NCBI GenBank assembly: GCA_019136325.1
Contig: JAGVUJ010000268.1
Coordinates: 1 to 17,432, forward strand
Reading direction: 5' to 3'
Origin: Deltaproteobacteria bacterium
Lineage (GTDB): Bacteria > Desulfobacterota > Syntrophia > Syntrophales > Smithellaceae
Length of the DNA: 17,432 bases
Both the position numbers and the translations under genes were made by a program. This document shows, one piece after another, positions 1 to 7,502 of this stretch (its first letter is position 1; every line of letters starts with the position of its first letter). The notes under the pieces are model-generated. The model searched no databases. It had not been told where the DNA came from and was given only the letters and a program-made list of their open reading frames with translations.

Positions 1-630
1 GTCAAAGTTGTAGTAGGAATTGATTTCCTTGCGGTTGAATTTCAGCAAATCTTCTCTGATGATATTGGCGATGCGCTTCTTGCCGGCAACCGTCAGACAC
101 ACCGGATTGCCCAGTGCGATATCCATGTCAAAAAACGGCCCGCCGATGCATCCGATTTGATATTTGTGCTTCAGGTTATACAAGCTGTTATTGATCAGTT
201 GCGACGGCGTGATCAGTTCTTTGGAAATTTCATCGGAAATCAATCCTTTAATCGGAGAAATCAAACAGGTATCGCCTGCTTTTTTATCAATCATCGGCTT
301 GAGATAATTGAGAAATTCCGGCAGGCGGTTCATGGTAATGGTCAGAACAATAAAGTCGTTATTTTCGACAATGTGCTCCAAATCGTTTGTGGCGTAAACC
401 TTATCCGCAAGACGGGGAACTTTCGCCATTCCGCCCAGACGGCCGGCCAGATCTTCCGTTAAATGCAGAGGATTTAAATGGTCCCGGTTTATCGCCTTGC
501 AGACTTCCGCATCATGGTAATAAATGGCGACACGTTTATTATCACGGCCGAATTTATAGGCAAAAGCCGTTCCGAGGCGACCCGGACCGATAATGGCAAT
601 TCTGGTTGTATCTAAATCAGACGTCAGCAT
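1..630 (-). CDS. GpsA-like NAD(P)-dependent glycerol-3-phosphate dehydrogenase, C-terminal part beyond the window
   Basis: The first 210 codons are present and the gene continues past the left edge; full-length family members are about 330 residues. Near the N-terminus is a Rossmann nucleotide-binding motif, GPGRLG (residues 15-20). A PIKGL segment (lysine 128) sits where GpsA has its catalytic-site lysine in a TKGL context. The segment GGPFFDMDIALGNPVCLTVA (about 163-182) matches the GpsA GPSFA...G.PTALTVA region, but with phenylalanine for the usual serine and no tryptophan in the glycine-rich loop. GpsA reduces dihydroxyacetone phosphate to sn-glycerol-3-phosphate, the phospholipid backbone, in the cytoplasm. 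The divergence means another NAD-dependent dehydrogenase of this fold is possible. The ATG at 628-630 is preceded by a weak GAG-containing ribosome site. Confidence 0.72.
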   Translation of the reverse strand, partial: MLTSDLDTTRIAIIGPGRLGTAFAYKFGRDNKRVAIYYHDAEVCKAINRDHLNPLHLTEDLAGRLGGMAKVPRLADKVYATNDLEHIVENNDFIVLTITMNRLPEFLNYLKPMIDKKAGDTCLISPIKGLISDEISKELITPSQLINNSLYNLKHKYQIGCIGGPFFDMDIALGNPVCLTVAGKKRIANIIREDLLKFNRKEINSYYNFD

Positions 631-791
631 CAATCAATCTCGTTGAATCAGAGTTCGTCTTTTTGGCAATGAAGCATCCTTACCGGCTTTTAATAACTTT
701 TTTCGGAAAAAAATTAAACTAAATTTATTAATGAATCTTGATTCTCACCCATACGCTCAGGGGATATCTCTATTCCCCTCGACGGTGGGGA

Positions 792-901
792 CAATTCAAC
801 TTACAGACATTATCGCACTTCGTTTATAATGTCTGTATTTCATTGATTCGACTTGCGACTCAAACGTCACTATTCATTATCCCGCTCCGCTGCGCTTCGG
901 G
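792..901. repeat. 110-bp tandem repeat, copy 1
   Basis: This 110-bp unit begins CAATTCAACTTACAGACATT and ends at the GCTTCGGG run. It is followed immediately by an identical copy at 902-1011. Inside it, 802-813 (TACAGACATTAT) is the exact reverse complement of 826-837, giving a 12-bp stem with a 12-nt loop. The unit also contains GC-rich CCCG...CGGG sequence near its end. Function unknown. Confidence 0.95.
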
Positions 902-1011
902 CAATTCAACTTACAGACATTATCGCACTTCGTTTATAATGTCTGTATTTCATTGATTCGACTTGCGACTCAAACGTCACTATTCATTATCCCGCTCCGC
1001 TGCGCTTCGGG
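902..1011. repeat. 110-bp tandem repeat, copy 2
   Basis: By eye this is a base-for-base copy of 792-901, with the same inverted repeat at 912-923 and 936-947. It is followed by a diverged partial unit that begins GGATAATTCGACTTGCG, so the array may once have been longer. Perfect identity implies a recent duplication or ongoing homogenisation. Confidence 0.95.
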
Positions 1012-1180
1012 GATAATTCGACTTGCGCTTCGAACGTCGTTGCACTCGTTCTCAGCGAGTCTCATTATTTTTGTTGCAATATCATAAATGATTGTTTAAA
1101 AAAAGCAATGACTTGATTTCCCCCAAAACGGGCCTTCTTTTAAAGCGAACCGGCAATGAAACGTTTATGAAATCTCAAGT

Positions 1181-1208
1181 CTGACATATAACATAATAAA
1201 ACTATACC
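1181..1208 (+). promoter_or_regulatory. Candidate sigma-70-type promoter for the MORN/usp/acyltransferase genes
   Basis: CTGACA (1181-1186, five of six matches to TTGACA) is separated by 16 bp from TATACC (1203-1208, four of six matches to TATAAT). Transcription would start about 15 bp before the first possible start codon at 1231, or about 50 bp before the alternative start at 1267. Assigned by eye. Confidence 0.35.
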
Positions 1209-1230
1209 TTTAAAAAGAGCATACATTTTA

Positions 1231-1899
1231 ATGGAAAAAACACAATCCCCCGGCAAAGAAGAAACGATGCTTTTCCATGACGGAAAAATCAAGGAAAGGA
1301 AATATATTCGGGAGGGCAAGCTCGAGGGTGAGTATCATTCTTTTTACCACAGCGGCCAGATCCTGGCCCATGTCCATTTTGTCCGCGGTAAAAAGCACGG
1401 TCCGGCAGTCGTTTATTATCCCGACGGACACATCCGGGAGAAGGTAAAATTTGTCAACGACCGCATGGACGGAGAATATATTTCTTATTTCGAGAACGGT
1501 CACGTCCGGGAACACGAATATTACCGTAACGGCAGGCTCGACGGCAGATACGAAATATTTTATAAAACCGGACATCTAAAGTTGATGGAAAATTTTAGAA
1601 ACGGGAAGTTTGACGGCGAATACATCTGTTTTTACAAAAACGGGCAGGTCAAGGAAAAAGGGTTCTTTAAAAACGACAAACGTGACGGTGAATATATCGC
1701 CTATTACAGAAACGGGAAGGTCAGGGAAAGAGCCACCTATAAAAACGGCAATTGTGTGGGAAAGTTTCTTTCCTTCGATGAAGATATCCCCGGTTCTGAG
1801 GGCGCGGATGGCGATGATAACGGCGCCGATATCTGGGAAGAAAAAGATGTGGCCAATCTGCTTCAGGAGTTAAAGCATTTCGATAAAAAACAAAAATAG
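1231..1899 (+). CDS. MORN-type (YwqK-like) repeat protein
   Basis: The 222-residue protein consists mainly of MORN-like repeats of the form G-E-Y-x-x-Y-x-x-N-G-x-x-x-E-x-x-x-x-N-G-x-x-D/G. The repeat-defining glycines fall at residues 33, 57, 81, 105, 129, 153 and 177, an exact 24-residue period with no insertions. After the repeats come an acidic linker (about 183-201, rich in D, E and G) and a short charged helix ending in lysines. Such repeats form extended beta-hairpin arrays and usually mediate binding; no enzyme motif is visible. There is no signal peptide, so it is probably cytoplasmic. The first ATG (1231) has only a distant AAGAG upstream. The ATG at 1267 follows AAAGAAGAAACG and is a real alternative. 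The gene ends 27 bp before usp and is likely co-transcribed with it. Confidence 0.85.
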   Translation: MEKTQSPGKEETMLFHDGKIKERKYIREGKLEGEYHSFYHSGQILAHVHFVRGKKHGPAVVYYPDGHIREKVKFVNDRMDGEYISYFENGHVREHEYYRNGRLDGRYEIFYKTGHLKLMENFRNGKFDGEYICFYKNGQVKEKGFFKNDKRDGEYIAYYRNGKVRERATYKNGNCVGKFLSFDEDIPGSEGADGDDNGADIWEEKDVANLLQELKHFDKKQK

Positions 1900-1926
1900 A
1901 TATTCCTTTTTCAGAGAGGAGTCATC

Positions 1927-2778
1927 ATGATCAAAAATATTTTAATTCCTACGGACGGTTCCGCCAACAGCGCGACGGCCCTGGAGTACGGAATCTACAT
2001 CGCCCGCAAACTCGAGGCTTCCCTGACCGGTCTCTATGTTATCGACATTAATTTAATACAGGCTCCCATGGTTACCGACATCTCCGGTTCGGTCGGGATG
2101 CCTCCTTATGAAGGATTTTTCGAATCCATAGAAAAATCTCTGAATGAAAAAGCCGATTTTATCCTGAAGGACTTTGAGGACCGCTGCCGGAAATCCGGCG
2201 TCAAAGCCGCCACAGGTAGAAAAACCGGCAAAATCAGTCCGGTCATTATCGAAGATGCCCAAAACGCCGATCTGATCCTGATGGCAAAAAAGGGAGAGCA
2301 TTTCCACCTGAAGGAAGGCGGGTTGCTGGGTTCGGTCGCCGAATCGGTCACGCGTAACTCGGGGAAACCGGTGCTGATCACTCCGGAAAATTTTGTGGAA
2401 ATAGAAAGCATGGCCCTGGCCTACGACGGCAGTGATTCGGCGACAAAAGCCCTCTCTCTCTCTCTGAATTTATCCAGGAAAACCTCCTGGCCGCTGACGG
2501 TTGTCATCGTCAGTGCGGACGAGAAAAAAGCCGAGAGCTTATCGGGGAAAGTCGATAAAACCATTCAACAGGACCCTGATGAAGCCTCGATTGACTGCGA
2601 AACCATCATCATTTCCGGAAAAGAGCAGGATGAAATCGTCAAATTCATCCGGGAAGGCTCCGTGGAATTAATGGTCATGGGAGCTTATGGCCACAACCGC
2701 CTGCGCGAATTGCTGTTGGGCAGCACCACGTCGCACGTTATCCACAAAAGTCCGATTCCCGTTTTGCTGATCCGATAA
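1927..2778 (+). CDS. Tandem-domain universal stress protein (UspA family)
   Basis: The 283-residue protein has two Usp domains, about 1-155 and 160-283. Domain 1 begins KNILIPTDGSANSATALEY, the usual first strand and aspartate, but its C-terminal nucleotide loop is degenerate (KKGEHFHLKEGGLLGS). Domain 2 restarts at MALAYDGSDSATKAL and carries the full G-x2-G-x9-G-S/T ATP-binding motif (GAYG, nine residues, GST, about 252-267). It is therefore probably an ATP-binding Usp in which only the second site is functional. Usp proteins are cytoplasmic stress-responsive regulators of unclear biochemical action. The start follows a strong GAGAGGAG ribosome site. It sits between the MORN protein and the acyltransferase genes with gaps of 27 and 22 bp, suggesting one operon. 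Confidence 0.92.
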   Translation: MIKNILIPTDGSANSATALEYGIYIARKLEASLTGLYVIDINLIQAPMVTDISGSVGMPPYEGFFESIEKSLNEKADFILKDFEDRCRKSGVKAATGRKTGKISPVIIEDAQNADLILMAKKGEHFHLKEGGLLGSVAESVTRNSGKPVLITPENFVEIESMALAYDGSDSATKALSLSLNLSRKTSWPLTVVIVSADEKKAESLSGKVDKTIQQDPDEASIDCETIIISGKEQDEIVKFIREGSVELMVMGAYGHNRLRELLLGSTTSHVIHKSPIPVLLIR

Positions 2779-2800
2779 GCGGTTTTTTACTCCCGAACAG

Positions 2801-4033
2801 ATGTTGACAACAGATAACGTTGAGGACAATCCGCTGAAGAAAAATTACGGCAAAAACATTCTTCCCCTCTCGGCATTCGATAATGACAATTTCATCGGCA
2901 CGCGTCCTCTGGAAATATTATTTTTTTACAAAAAAAATCTCCCCATCTTAAAGCTCAAAGAAAGCCTTTTAAAAACCATAGCGCATTACAATCTTTTTTC
3001 CAGCCGCCTGATTATGCTCGACGAGCATCGCTATGCATTACAGTATTGCACGGACGGCGCCATCGCCAATGATCTGCCGCCTGTCGATGCCGTTTTTGAC
3101 AATCGCCATATCGAAAATCTCAACAAGAGGATGGTGCATGTTCAAACCTTGCCGGGCGAACCCCTCTTTGCCGTAACCGGCATTCCTTTCAGAAACGGGA
3201 TATTGGCCGGCATCAGTTGCTCTCACGCGGTCGCTGACGGCATTTCCCTGCTGCTTTTTCTTTACGCCTGGATGTGTATAACGGACGAAAAGAATTTTCT
3301 TCCACCGTCCCCCCAGAGATTATTCCAAGGCCCGCCCGTCAATTTCGATCAAACAGACAGAGCGTTTGTTCCCCCATTATCCGCGCTGAGCGATGCAATC
3401 CGGAAAAAAGTGGAAATCGATAACATCGCCGAGGTTTTCACCGCCACCGAATATTTTACCGATGACTTTCTCAATGACATAAAAGCCGACGCAAAAAAAG
3501 AACAATGTGAAATTTCCAACCATCAGATCATGACGACTTTTTTATTAAAAAAATACCACAGTAAACTCCTCCCGGACACCGACCGGATCGTTTTAAAAAA
3601 TCCCATCAATCTCAGAGATATCCATCCGGACCTCGATCCGATGTATATCGGCAGTTCGAATTTCAACAACTTTATTCAATTTACCAAAGAAGAAATCGAC
3701 AGCCTTTCAATACCTCAGATCTCGTCCCGTATTAAAAAATCAATCGCCGATGTGCGCAATGAAAACTATGCGCGGGAAATAGCATACTTATCTCCGTACG
3801 GGATCGAAATTAATATGGATGTATTCAGAAGAAACCGTCCTCCCTTCAGCGTGGAAACGAATGTGGTTTCCAGCAACCTGACGCATTTGAACGATCTTGA
3901 ATCCATGTTCGTGGGATCTGAAACCGGCAGTATTTTGCATATCGGTCTGGCGATTCAAACCGGCTTCACCATGTTGAAAGAAAAAAGCGGACGGATATTT
4001 GCGCAAATCACCAGCAGGCATCCGCTAATCTGA
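2801..4033 (+). CDS. BAHD/condensation-like HxxxD acyltransferase
   Basis: The 410-residue protein has the active-site motif SHAVADG (H142, D146, G147) flanked by GISC and ISLLLFLYAW, as in the chloramphenicol-acetyltransferase-like fold shared by BAHD acyltransferases, PapA5-type enzymes and NRPS condensation domains. The N-terminal half has the family pattern with PLSAFDNDN and a TRPLEILFFYK strand. The length is close to BAHD enzymes (about 430-460). The C-terminal DFGWG structural motif of plant BAHD enzymes is not obvious; the corresponding part reads LNDLESMFVGSE. It probably transfers an acyl group from CoA or a carrier to an alcohol or amine, but donor and acceptor cannot be inferred. 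It starts 22 bp after usp with no clear Shine-Dalgarno, so coupling to upstream translation is possible. Confidence 0.75.
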   Translation: MLTTDNVEDNPLKKNYGKNILPLSAFDNDNFIGTRPLEILFFYKKNLPILKLKESLLKTIAHYNLFSSRLIMLDEHRYALQYCTDGAIANDLPPVDAVFDNRHIENLNKRMVHVQTLPGEPLFAVTGIPFRNGILAGISCSHAVADGISLLLFLYAWMCITDEKNFLPPSPQRLFQGPPVNFDQTDRAFVPPLSALSDAIRKKVEIDNIAEVFTATEYFTDDFLNDIKADAKKEQCEISNHQIMTTFLLKKYHSKLLPDTDRIVLKNPINLRDIHPDLDPMYIGSSNFNNFIQFTKEEIDSLSIPQISSRIKKSIADVRNENYAREIAYLSPYGIEINMDVFRRNRPPFSVETNVVSSNLTHLNDLESMFVGSETGSILHIGLAIQTGFTMLKEKSGRIFAQITSRHPLI

Positions 4034-4046
4034 CATCGATTGCGGC

Positions 4047-4067
4047 GATGCCGGCATCTTTTTCTTT
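4047..4067 (+). terminator. Weak candidate terminator after the acyltransferase gene
   Basis: A short self-complementary segment, GATGCCGGCATC (4047-4058), is followed directly by TTTTTCTTT. The stem is only four to six base pairs, so termination would be inefficient. It lies 14 bp after the acyltransferase stop codon. Confidence 0.3.
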
Positions 4068-4082
4068 ACCGGCGCTTTGATA

Positions 4083-4195
4083 TTTTTCAGCAAACCATTT
4101 TTTATACAGCAGACAACGTGCGATGAGCGAGGCGGCATATTCCCGGAAAGAGCAGGATGAAATCGTCACATTTATCCGGGGAGGCTCCGTGTAAT
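4083..4195. repeat. Mosaic of two gene fragments copied from elsewhere in this window
   Basis: Positions 4083-4140 match 7518-7575, the last codons and 3' end of the membrane-protein gene at 7503-8975, at 55 of 58 positions. Immediately adjoining, 4141-4195 matches 2614-2668 inside usp at roughly 90 percent. Both pieces are in direct orientation relative to their sources. The first still encodes a recognisable C-terminus (AASLIARCLLYKKWFAEK on the minus strand). The second corresponds to the usp segment GKEQDEIVKFIREGSV. The bases over the junction (4136-4150) also resemble 7706-7720 of the same membrane-protein gene with one mismatch. This is a duplicated and decayed scrap, not a gene. Confidence 0.85.
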
Positions 4196-4215
4196 GAAAG
4201 GCAAAAAACTCGAGA

Positions 4216-6009
4216 TTATCGTTGCCGGGGGTGGGTGCTGAAATCAAAATCAGTTGTTTCCAGTATTTCAGAACGCAATTGACGTCGCGTTTCATGTGTT
4301 CTTTTACAATCTGCGACGGCATAAATGGTCTCATATTCTCCACCGAAGAGATCCCTCAAATTAAGCATTAAACCGGCTCTGCTTGCTATCGTATCGCCAA
4401 GATAACGGAGGGGAGAACCCTGAAGAATTATTTTGTCTTTATGCCCACTGAGAATAATGTTATCTACCGGGAACACCCTCGTCCATGTGTGGAAGCTTCC
4501 GTTTGCTCCGTTATTCAATCCGTTAAAAAAATACGCGTTTCCATAAATTTTTTGAAGGGATTCGGAGTAGAGAGCATTATTGATATAAAAATTCCCGAAT
4601 GCCAGCGCGCAAACCGGTGATGAACAGCGATAGATGGAAATTTTTAAATAACCTTTATACTCATTTTCCAGGATTTGATTGACGGCCAGCGCTTCTTCTC
4701 TGATGTGCAGATTCTGCATGAATACATTTTTGATGCCGATCATTCTCCATGCGCCGCCGATAACGAGCATAATTCCAACAATCATAGCAAGCTTTTTCAT
4801 GTTTACACGGCTGAAATAATCAACCCGCCGAAGATATGCAAACACGAGAAATAACATGAATCCGGAAAGGCTCATCACAGGTAATAAATAGCGGTCGGTA
4901 TAATGTTTGGCGACGAGCAGAACGGCAAGCAGTTGCGCGCTTGTCGCCGCCGCTAAAATTCTGAAGAAAATATCCTGCCATGGATTTATTTTTGTCGCCT
5001 TTTCTTTTCCTGCGAACGGCAATCCGAACGTCAGAACAAAACCGGCGGAAAAAAACAAGATCAGAAAGAATAAGGGGTTCCGCAAAAACATGTCCACAAT
5101 ATTTTGCAGATAGATTCCGGCGTCCGTTATTCCAGGAGTGCCAAGTCCATAATACCCGGTATGGGTAAGGATTTTATAATACCAGTTCCATAACGCTTTA
5201 TACTGCGACGCAATGGGCCATGTCCACAGGATGAAACTCAGGCCGGTTAAAAAAAGGAATCCGATCTTGTGTCGCCATTTGGGCAAAACAAGAAGTGGAA
5301 TGATCAGCAGAGGGATAAAGGTCAACTTCGTCGCCGCGCCAAAACCCGAGATCAGCGCCAGAATGATCATGTACCAGTGAGAAGATTTAGAAATAGTGTT
5401 GTCATATGTCATGATCAGCAGAGTCCATACGAAAAGCAAGCCGGTAAAAAGCAGGAGCGGTTCAGGGGAAACCCGGGGTAATCCGTTGGTCAGCATGGTA
5501 TCAGAAAGAAACGGCGATAATTGCAGCAAGAGACTCAACCAGATACTTTTAGTGAAATGAAAGGTTACAAGACCAAGAACAAATAAGAGCAGCGCATTCA
5601 ACGTTACCAGAATAATATTGATGACAGTCAAATAATATTCAGGATTCCGGAGAACCGCGAACGCCAGGCTGTCGTTTCCCGAAAGGTTCAGGGCATGGGA
5701 TATTTTCAGCGTGATCGCTCCCAGTATTTGAAGGGTGGTGCCGGGATTGCCGGTGGTTCCGGCTTGCCGGAACTCCGTCAGGGCAAGGGAATTCAAGAGA
5801 TAAAGATATTCAGGATCGGAATTGTAACTTATCCAATAGGGGCCTTGAGCATCGTGTAAAAGTGCGGCGGTTAACACCAGCACAGCCGGCAATATCAGCA
5901 ACACAACAACAGACAACTTTTTCATAGTATACATCCGAAACATTTGATTCCCAGGAAACTTCACTGCGATGATGGGGGGAAATCCAAGGGAAAACGTATC
6001 ATTGCTCAT
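4216..6009 (-). CDS. Polytopic membrane protein, GT-C/PMT-like glycosyltransferase
   Basis: The 597-residue protein has many hydrophobic segments (about ten to twelve by eye), starting near residues 31-50, and a hydrophilic C-terminal domain of about 170 residues. After the first membrane segment comes SDPEY (64-68), the acidic first-loop position typical of GT-C glycosyltransferases, which use polyprenyl-phosphate-linked sugars at the membrane. Exact donor and acceptor are unknown. The first ATG (6007-6009) overlaps the preceding stop in an ATGA arrangement, suggesting translational coupling. An in-frame ATG at 5925 (MKKLSVV...) would remove a 28-residue non-hydrophobic extension and start just before the first membrane helix, so it may be the true start. 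Neither has a strong ribosome site. Confidence 0.75.
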   Translation of the reverse strand: MSNDTFSLGFPPIIAVKFPGNQMFRMYTMKKLSVVVLLILPAVLVLTAALLHDAQGPYWISYNSDPEYLYLLNSLALTEFRQAGTTGNPGTTLQILGAITLKISHALNLSGNDSLAFAVLRNPEYYLTVINIILVTLNALLLFVLGLVTFHFTKSIWLSLLLQLSPFLSDTMLTNGLPRVSPEPLLLFTGLLFVWTLLIMTYDNTISKSSHWYMIILALISGFGAATKLTFIPLLIIPLLVLPKWRHKIGFLFLTGLSFILWTWPIASQYKALWNWYYKILTHTGYYGLGTPGITDAGIYLQNIVDMFLRNPLFFLILFFSAGFVLTFGLPFAGKEKATKINPWQDIFFRILAAATSAQLLAVLLVAKHYTDRYLLPVMSLSGFMLFLVFAYLRRVDYFSRVNMKKLAMIVGIMLVIGGAWRMIGIKNVFMQNLHIREEALAVNQILENEYKGYLKISIYRCSSPVCALAFGNFYINNALYSESLQKIYGNAYFFNGLNNGANGSFHTWTRVFPVDNIILSGHKDKIILQGSPLRYLGDTIASRAGLMLNLRDLFGGEYETIYAVADCKRTHETRRQLRSEILETTDFDFSTHPRQR

Positions 6010-7400
6010 TTACCGCAAAACGTTATTTTATCATTATTTAAATAACCGACCGTCCCTGTCTTTTTGTCTATGATCAGAATCTTCCTGATACCGAATCGTT
6101 CACTTTCATAAGCAGCGATAAAGGAATCGCCAAAATCATTTTTTAACAAGTCATCTTCATGCAGAGTTCTTTCCGCAAATATTTCAGGGTCAGGATTGTA
6201 TAAAGAAGGTTTGACATTCAAAACCAATTTTGCAACCGGTCCGAAATGCAGATAATCAAAATAAAACAGGTTATAAAAATAACAAGGGATGGTCGTTGTT
6301 AAAATATAAACAGCAGCAACCGCTTTAAACTTTTTTAAATCCAATTGAGAAAAGAAAGCTGATGTTGCCGCAAAAACAGCAGCCATCATCCAGAAGGAAT
6401 ACCTTTCCATAAGGTAAACTCCGTGATTCATATTCGTGCCTGACGAGTTTATGAACGCCATCAAAAGTAAGACCAGCGCCGTTTTGAGGCAGATTTTATT
6501 CTTGCGGAAACATAAAAAAATGAAGACCGACAGGATCAGGGGAACATAAATGATCATGCCGAAATTCAGGTCAAAAAACAGACATAAAGTCTTTTTCAGA
6601 GAGAACGTGTTGAAATCATAAAAACTGTTTGCGATGACGCTGAAAACCCCGAAGCGAAGCCAATCCAGAAGAAAAGGAATAAGACCAATACAGGATATTA
6701 AAATTTTATATACGATTTGTCTGTCGATTCTCCTTTTCCCGATAAATTCTTCAAGAACGATAAAGAAGGGAAAAAGCAGGATGAGAGAATTCTGAAGTGA
6801 TGCCAGCGAGAAAAAAAAGCAGGATTGATTTAGCCTGTTTTCCCTGTATTCAAGGGCCCCTATAAACAAAAGAGAAAAACAAAACATTTCCGGTCCCGTC
6901 CACGCCAGGTAATACCATGTCGGTCCGAGTAAAATGATCAGATTGAGCCAGAATTTCTCCCGGTCATCCATAGTGGCCCGAAAATTTATCCAGTAAAGCA
7001 GAAGGATCAAGAAAAGAGCATTGCAAAAAGGGAAAACAGAACTGATGTTTAACTGAAGATATGAAAAAGCCGGTATAAAAATCGATGCCACAAATGAATA
7101 TAATCCAAAATGCCAATTATATAATTTATGATTCGACGCTTCGATGAAATTGATTTGCGTGAACCGGTAATAATAATCCGCATAGTCGCCGGTTAACCGA
7201 AGCGAATTAAAAACATCATCGAGATCAGACTGTCTTAAATCAAAAGAGTGATGATTGGAAAACGAAACCGCCATATTGAGATAAGCCGGTCCGTCGCCCG
7301 AAATAGGAGAGGGTGTCACGGCGCAATATATTAACAGGATCGCAGAAAATGCCGAGAATAAAATTATTTTCAAATGTTTTTGAATGAATTTTATCAGCAT
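6006..7400 (-). CDS. Polytopic membrane protein, GT-C-like glycosyltransferase
   Basis: The 464-residue protein has an N-terminal membrane segment (about 9-28), followed by PISGDGPAYL (32-41). This matches the G-D-x-P-x-Y-L first-loop motif of predicted GT-C family membrane glycosyltransferases, with the aspartate as the presumed catalytic residue. Numerous Leu/Ile/Phe-rich segments follow, then a soluble tail of about 80 residues. The ATG at 7400 is preceded by TAAGGGCGTT, a usable ribosome site. The stop overlaps the next gene by 4 bp. Base composition is more AT-rich, and Phe, Leu and Lys are more frequent, than in the chaperone genes. The specific sugar and acceptor are not inferable. Confidence 0.72.
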   Translation of the reverse strand: MLIKFIQKHLKIILFSAFSAILLIYCAVTPSPISGDGPAYLNMAVSFSNHHSFDLRQSDLDDVFNSLRLTGDYADYYYRFTQINFIEASNHKLYNWHFGLYSFVASIFIPAFSYLQLNISSVFPFCNALFLILLLYWINFRATMDDREKFWLNLIILLGPTWYYLAWTGPEMFCFSLLFIGALEYRENRLNQSCFFFSLASLQNSLILLFPFFIVLEEFIGKRRIDRQIVYKILISCIGLIPFLLDWLRFGVFSVIANSFYDFNTFSLKKTLCLFFDLNFGMIIYVPLILSVFIFLCFRKNKICLKTALVLLLMAFINSSGTNMNHGVYLMERYSFWMMAAVFAATSAFFSQLDLKKFKAVAAVYILTTTIPCYFYNLFYFDYLHFGPVAKLVLNVKPSLYNPDPEIFAERTLHEDDLLKNDFGDSFIAAYESERFGIRKILIIDKKTGTVGYLNNDKITFCGK

Positions 7401-7502
7401 AACGCCCTTATTGTTCAGGTCTGAATTTTAATCAATCTGGAGGCTGACGGATGAGCGTCATCCCTGTGGATCTCCTGCATCAGGCAACCGTTGCACATAT
7501 CA
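7401..7502 (-). other. Short intergenic gap with a small hairpin
   Basis: This 102-bp gap between two membrane-protein genes contains GGATGA (7449-7454) complementary to TCATCC (7458-7463) with a 3-nt loop. No T-run follows in the direction of transcription, so it is not a convincing terminator. Otherwise I see nothing. Confidence 0.4.

Larger units (their letters stand above)
631..1230. other. Gene-free intergenic region with tandem repeats
   Basis: I see no credible gene in these 600 bp. The region lies between the divergent gpsA-like and MORN-protein genes, so it should carry both promoters. It contains an AT-rich stretch (690-735), a small hairpin (AGGGGA 759-764 with TCCCCT 774-779), the 110-bp tandem repeat, a degenerate third unit (1011-1060) and a candidate promoter at its right end. 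Open frames across the repeat, such as 738-956 on the plus strand, merely read through the duplicated DNA. Confidence 0.7.

Noticed and set aside
738..956. Open frame across the 110-bp repeat
   Set aside because: It simply reads through the duplicated DNA, giving repeated peptide fragments; no ribosome site or family resemblance.
792..1011. CRISPR array
   Set aside because: The repeat is 110 bp, has only two adjacent copies with no spacers, and there are no cas genes.
1231..1899. Antitoxin of a toxin-antitoxin pair (the label often given to YwqK-like proteins)
   Set aside because: No toxin gene is adjacent; the neighbour is a universal stress protein. The label rests only on repeat similarity.
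4008..4343. Minus-strand open frame with a recognisable KKWFAEK segment
   Set aside because: The similarity to the membrane protein at 7503-8975 comes from the copied fragment 4083-4140; the rest overlaps the ends of two real genes in other frames.
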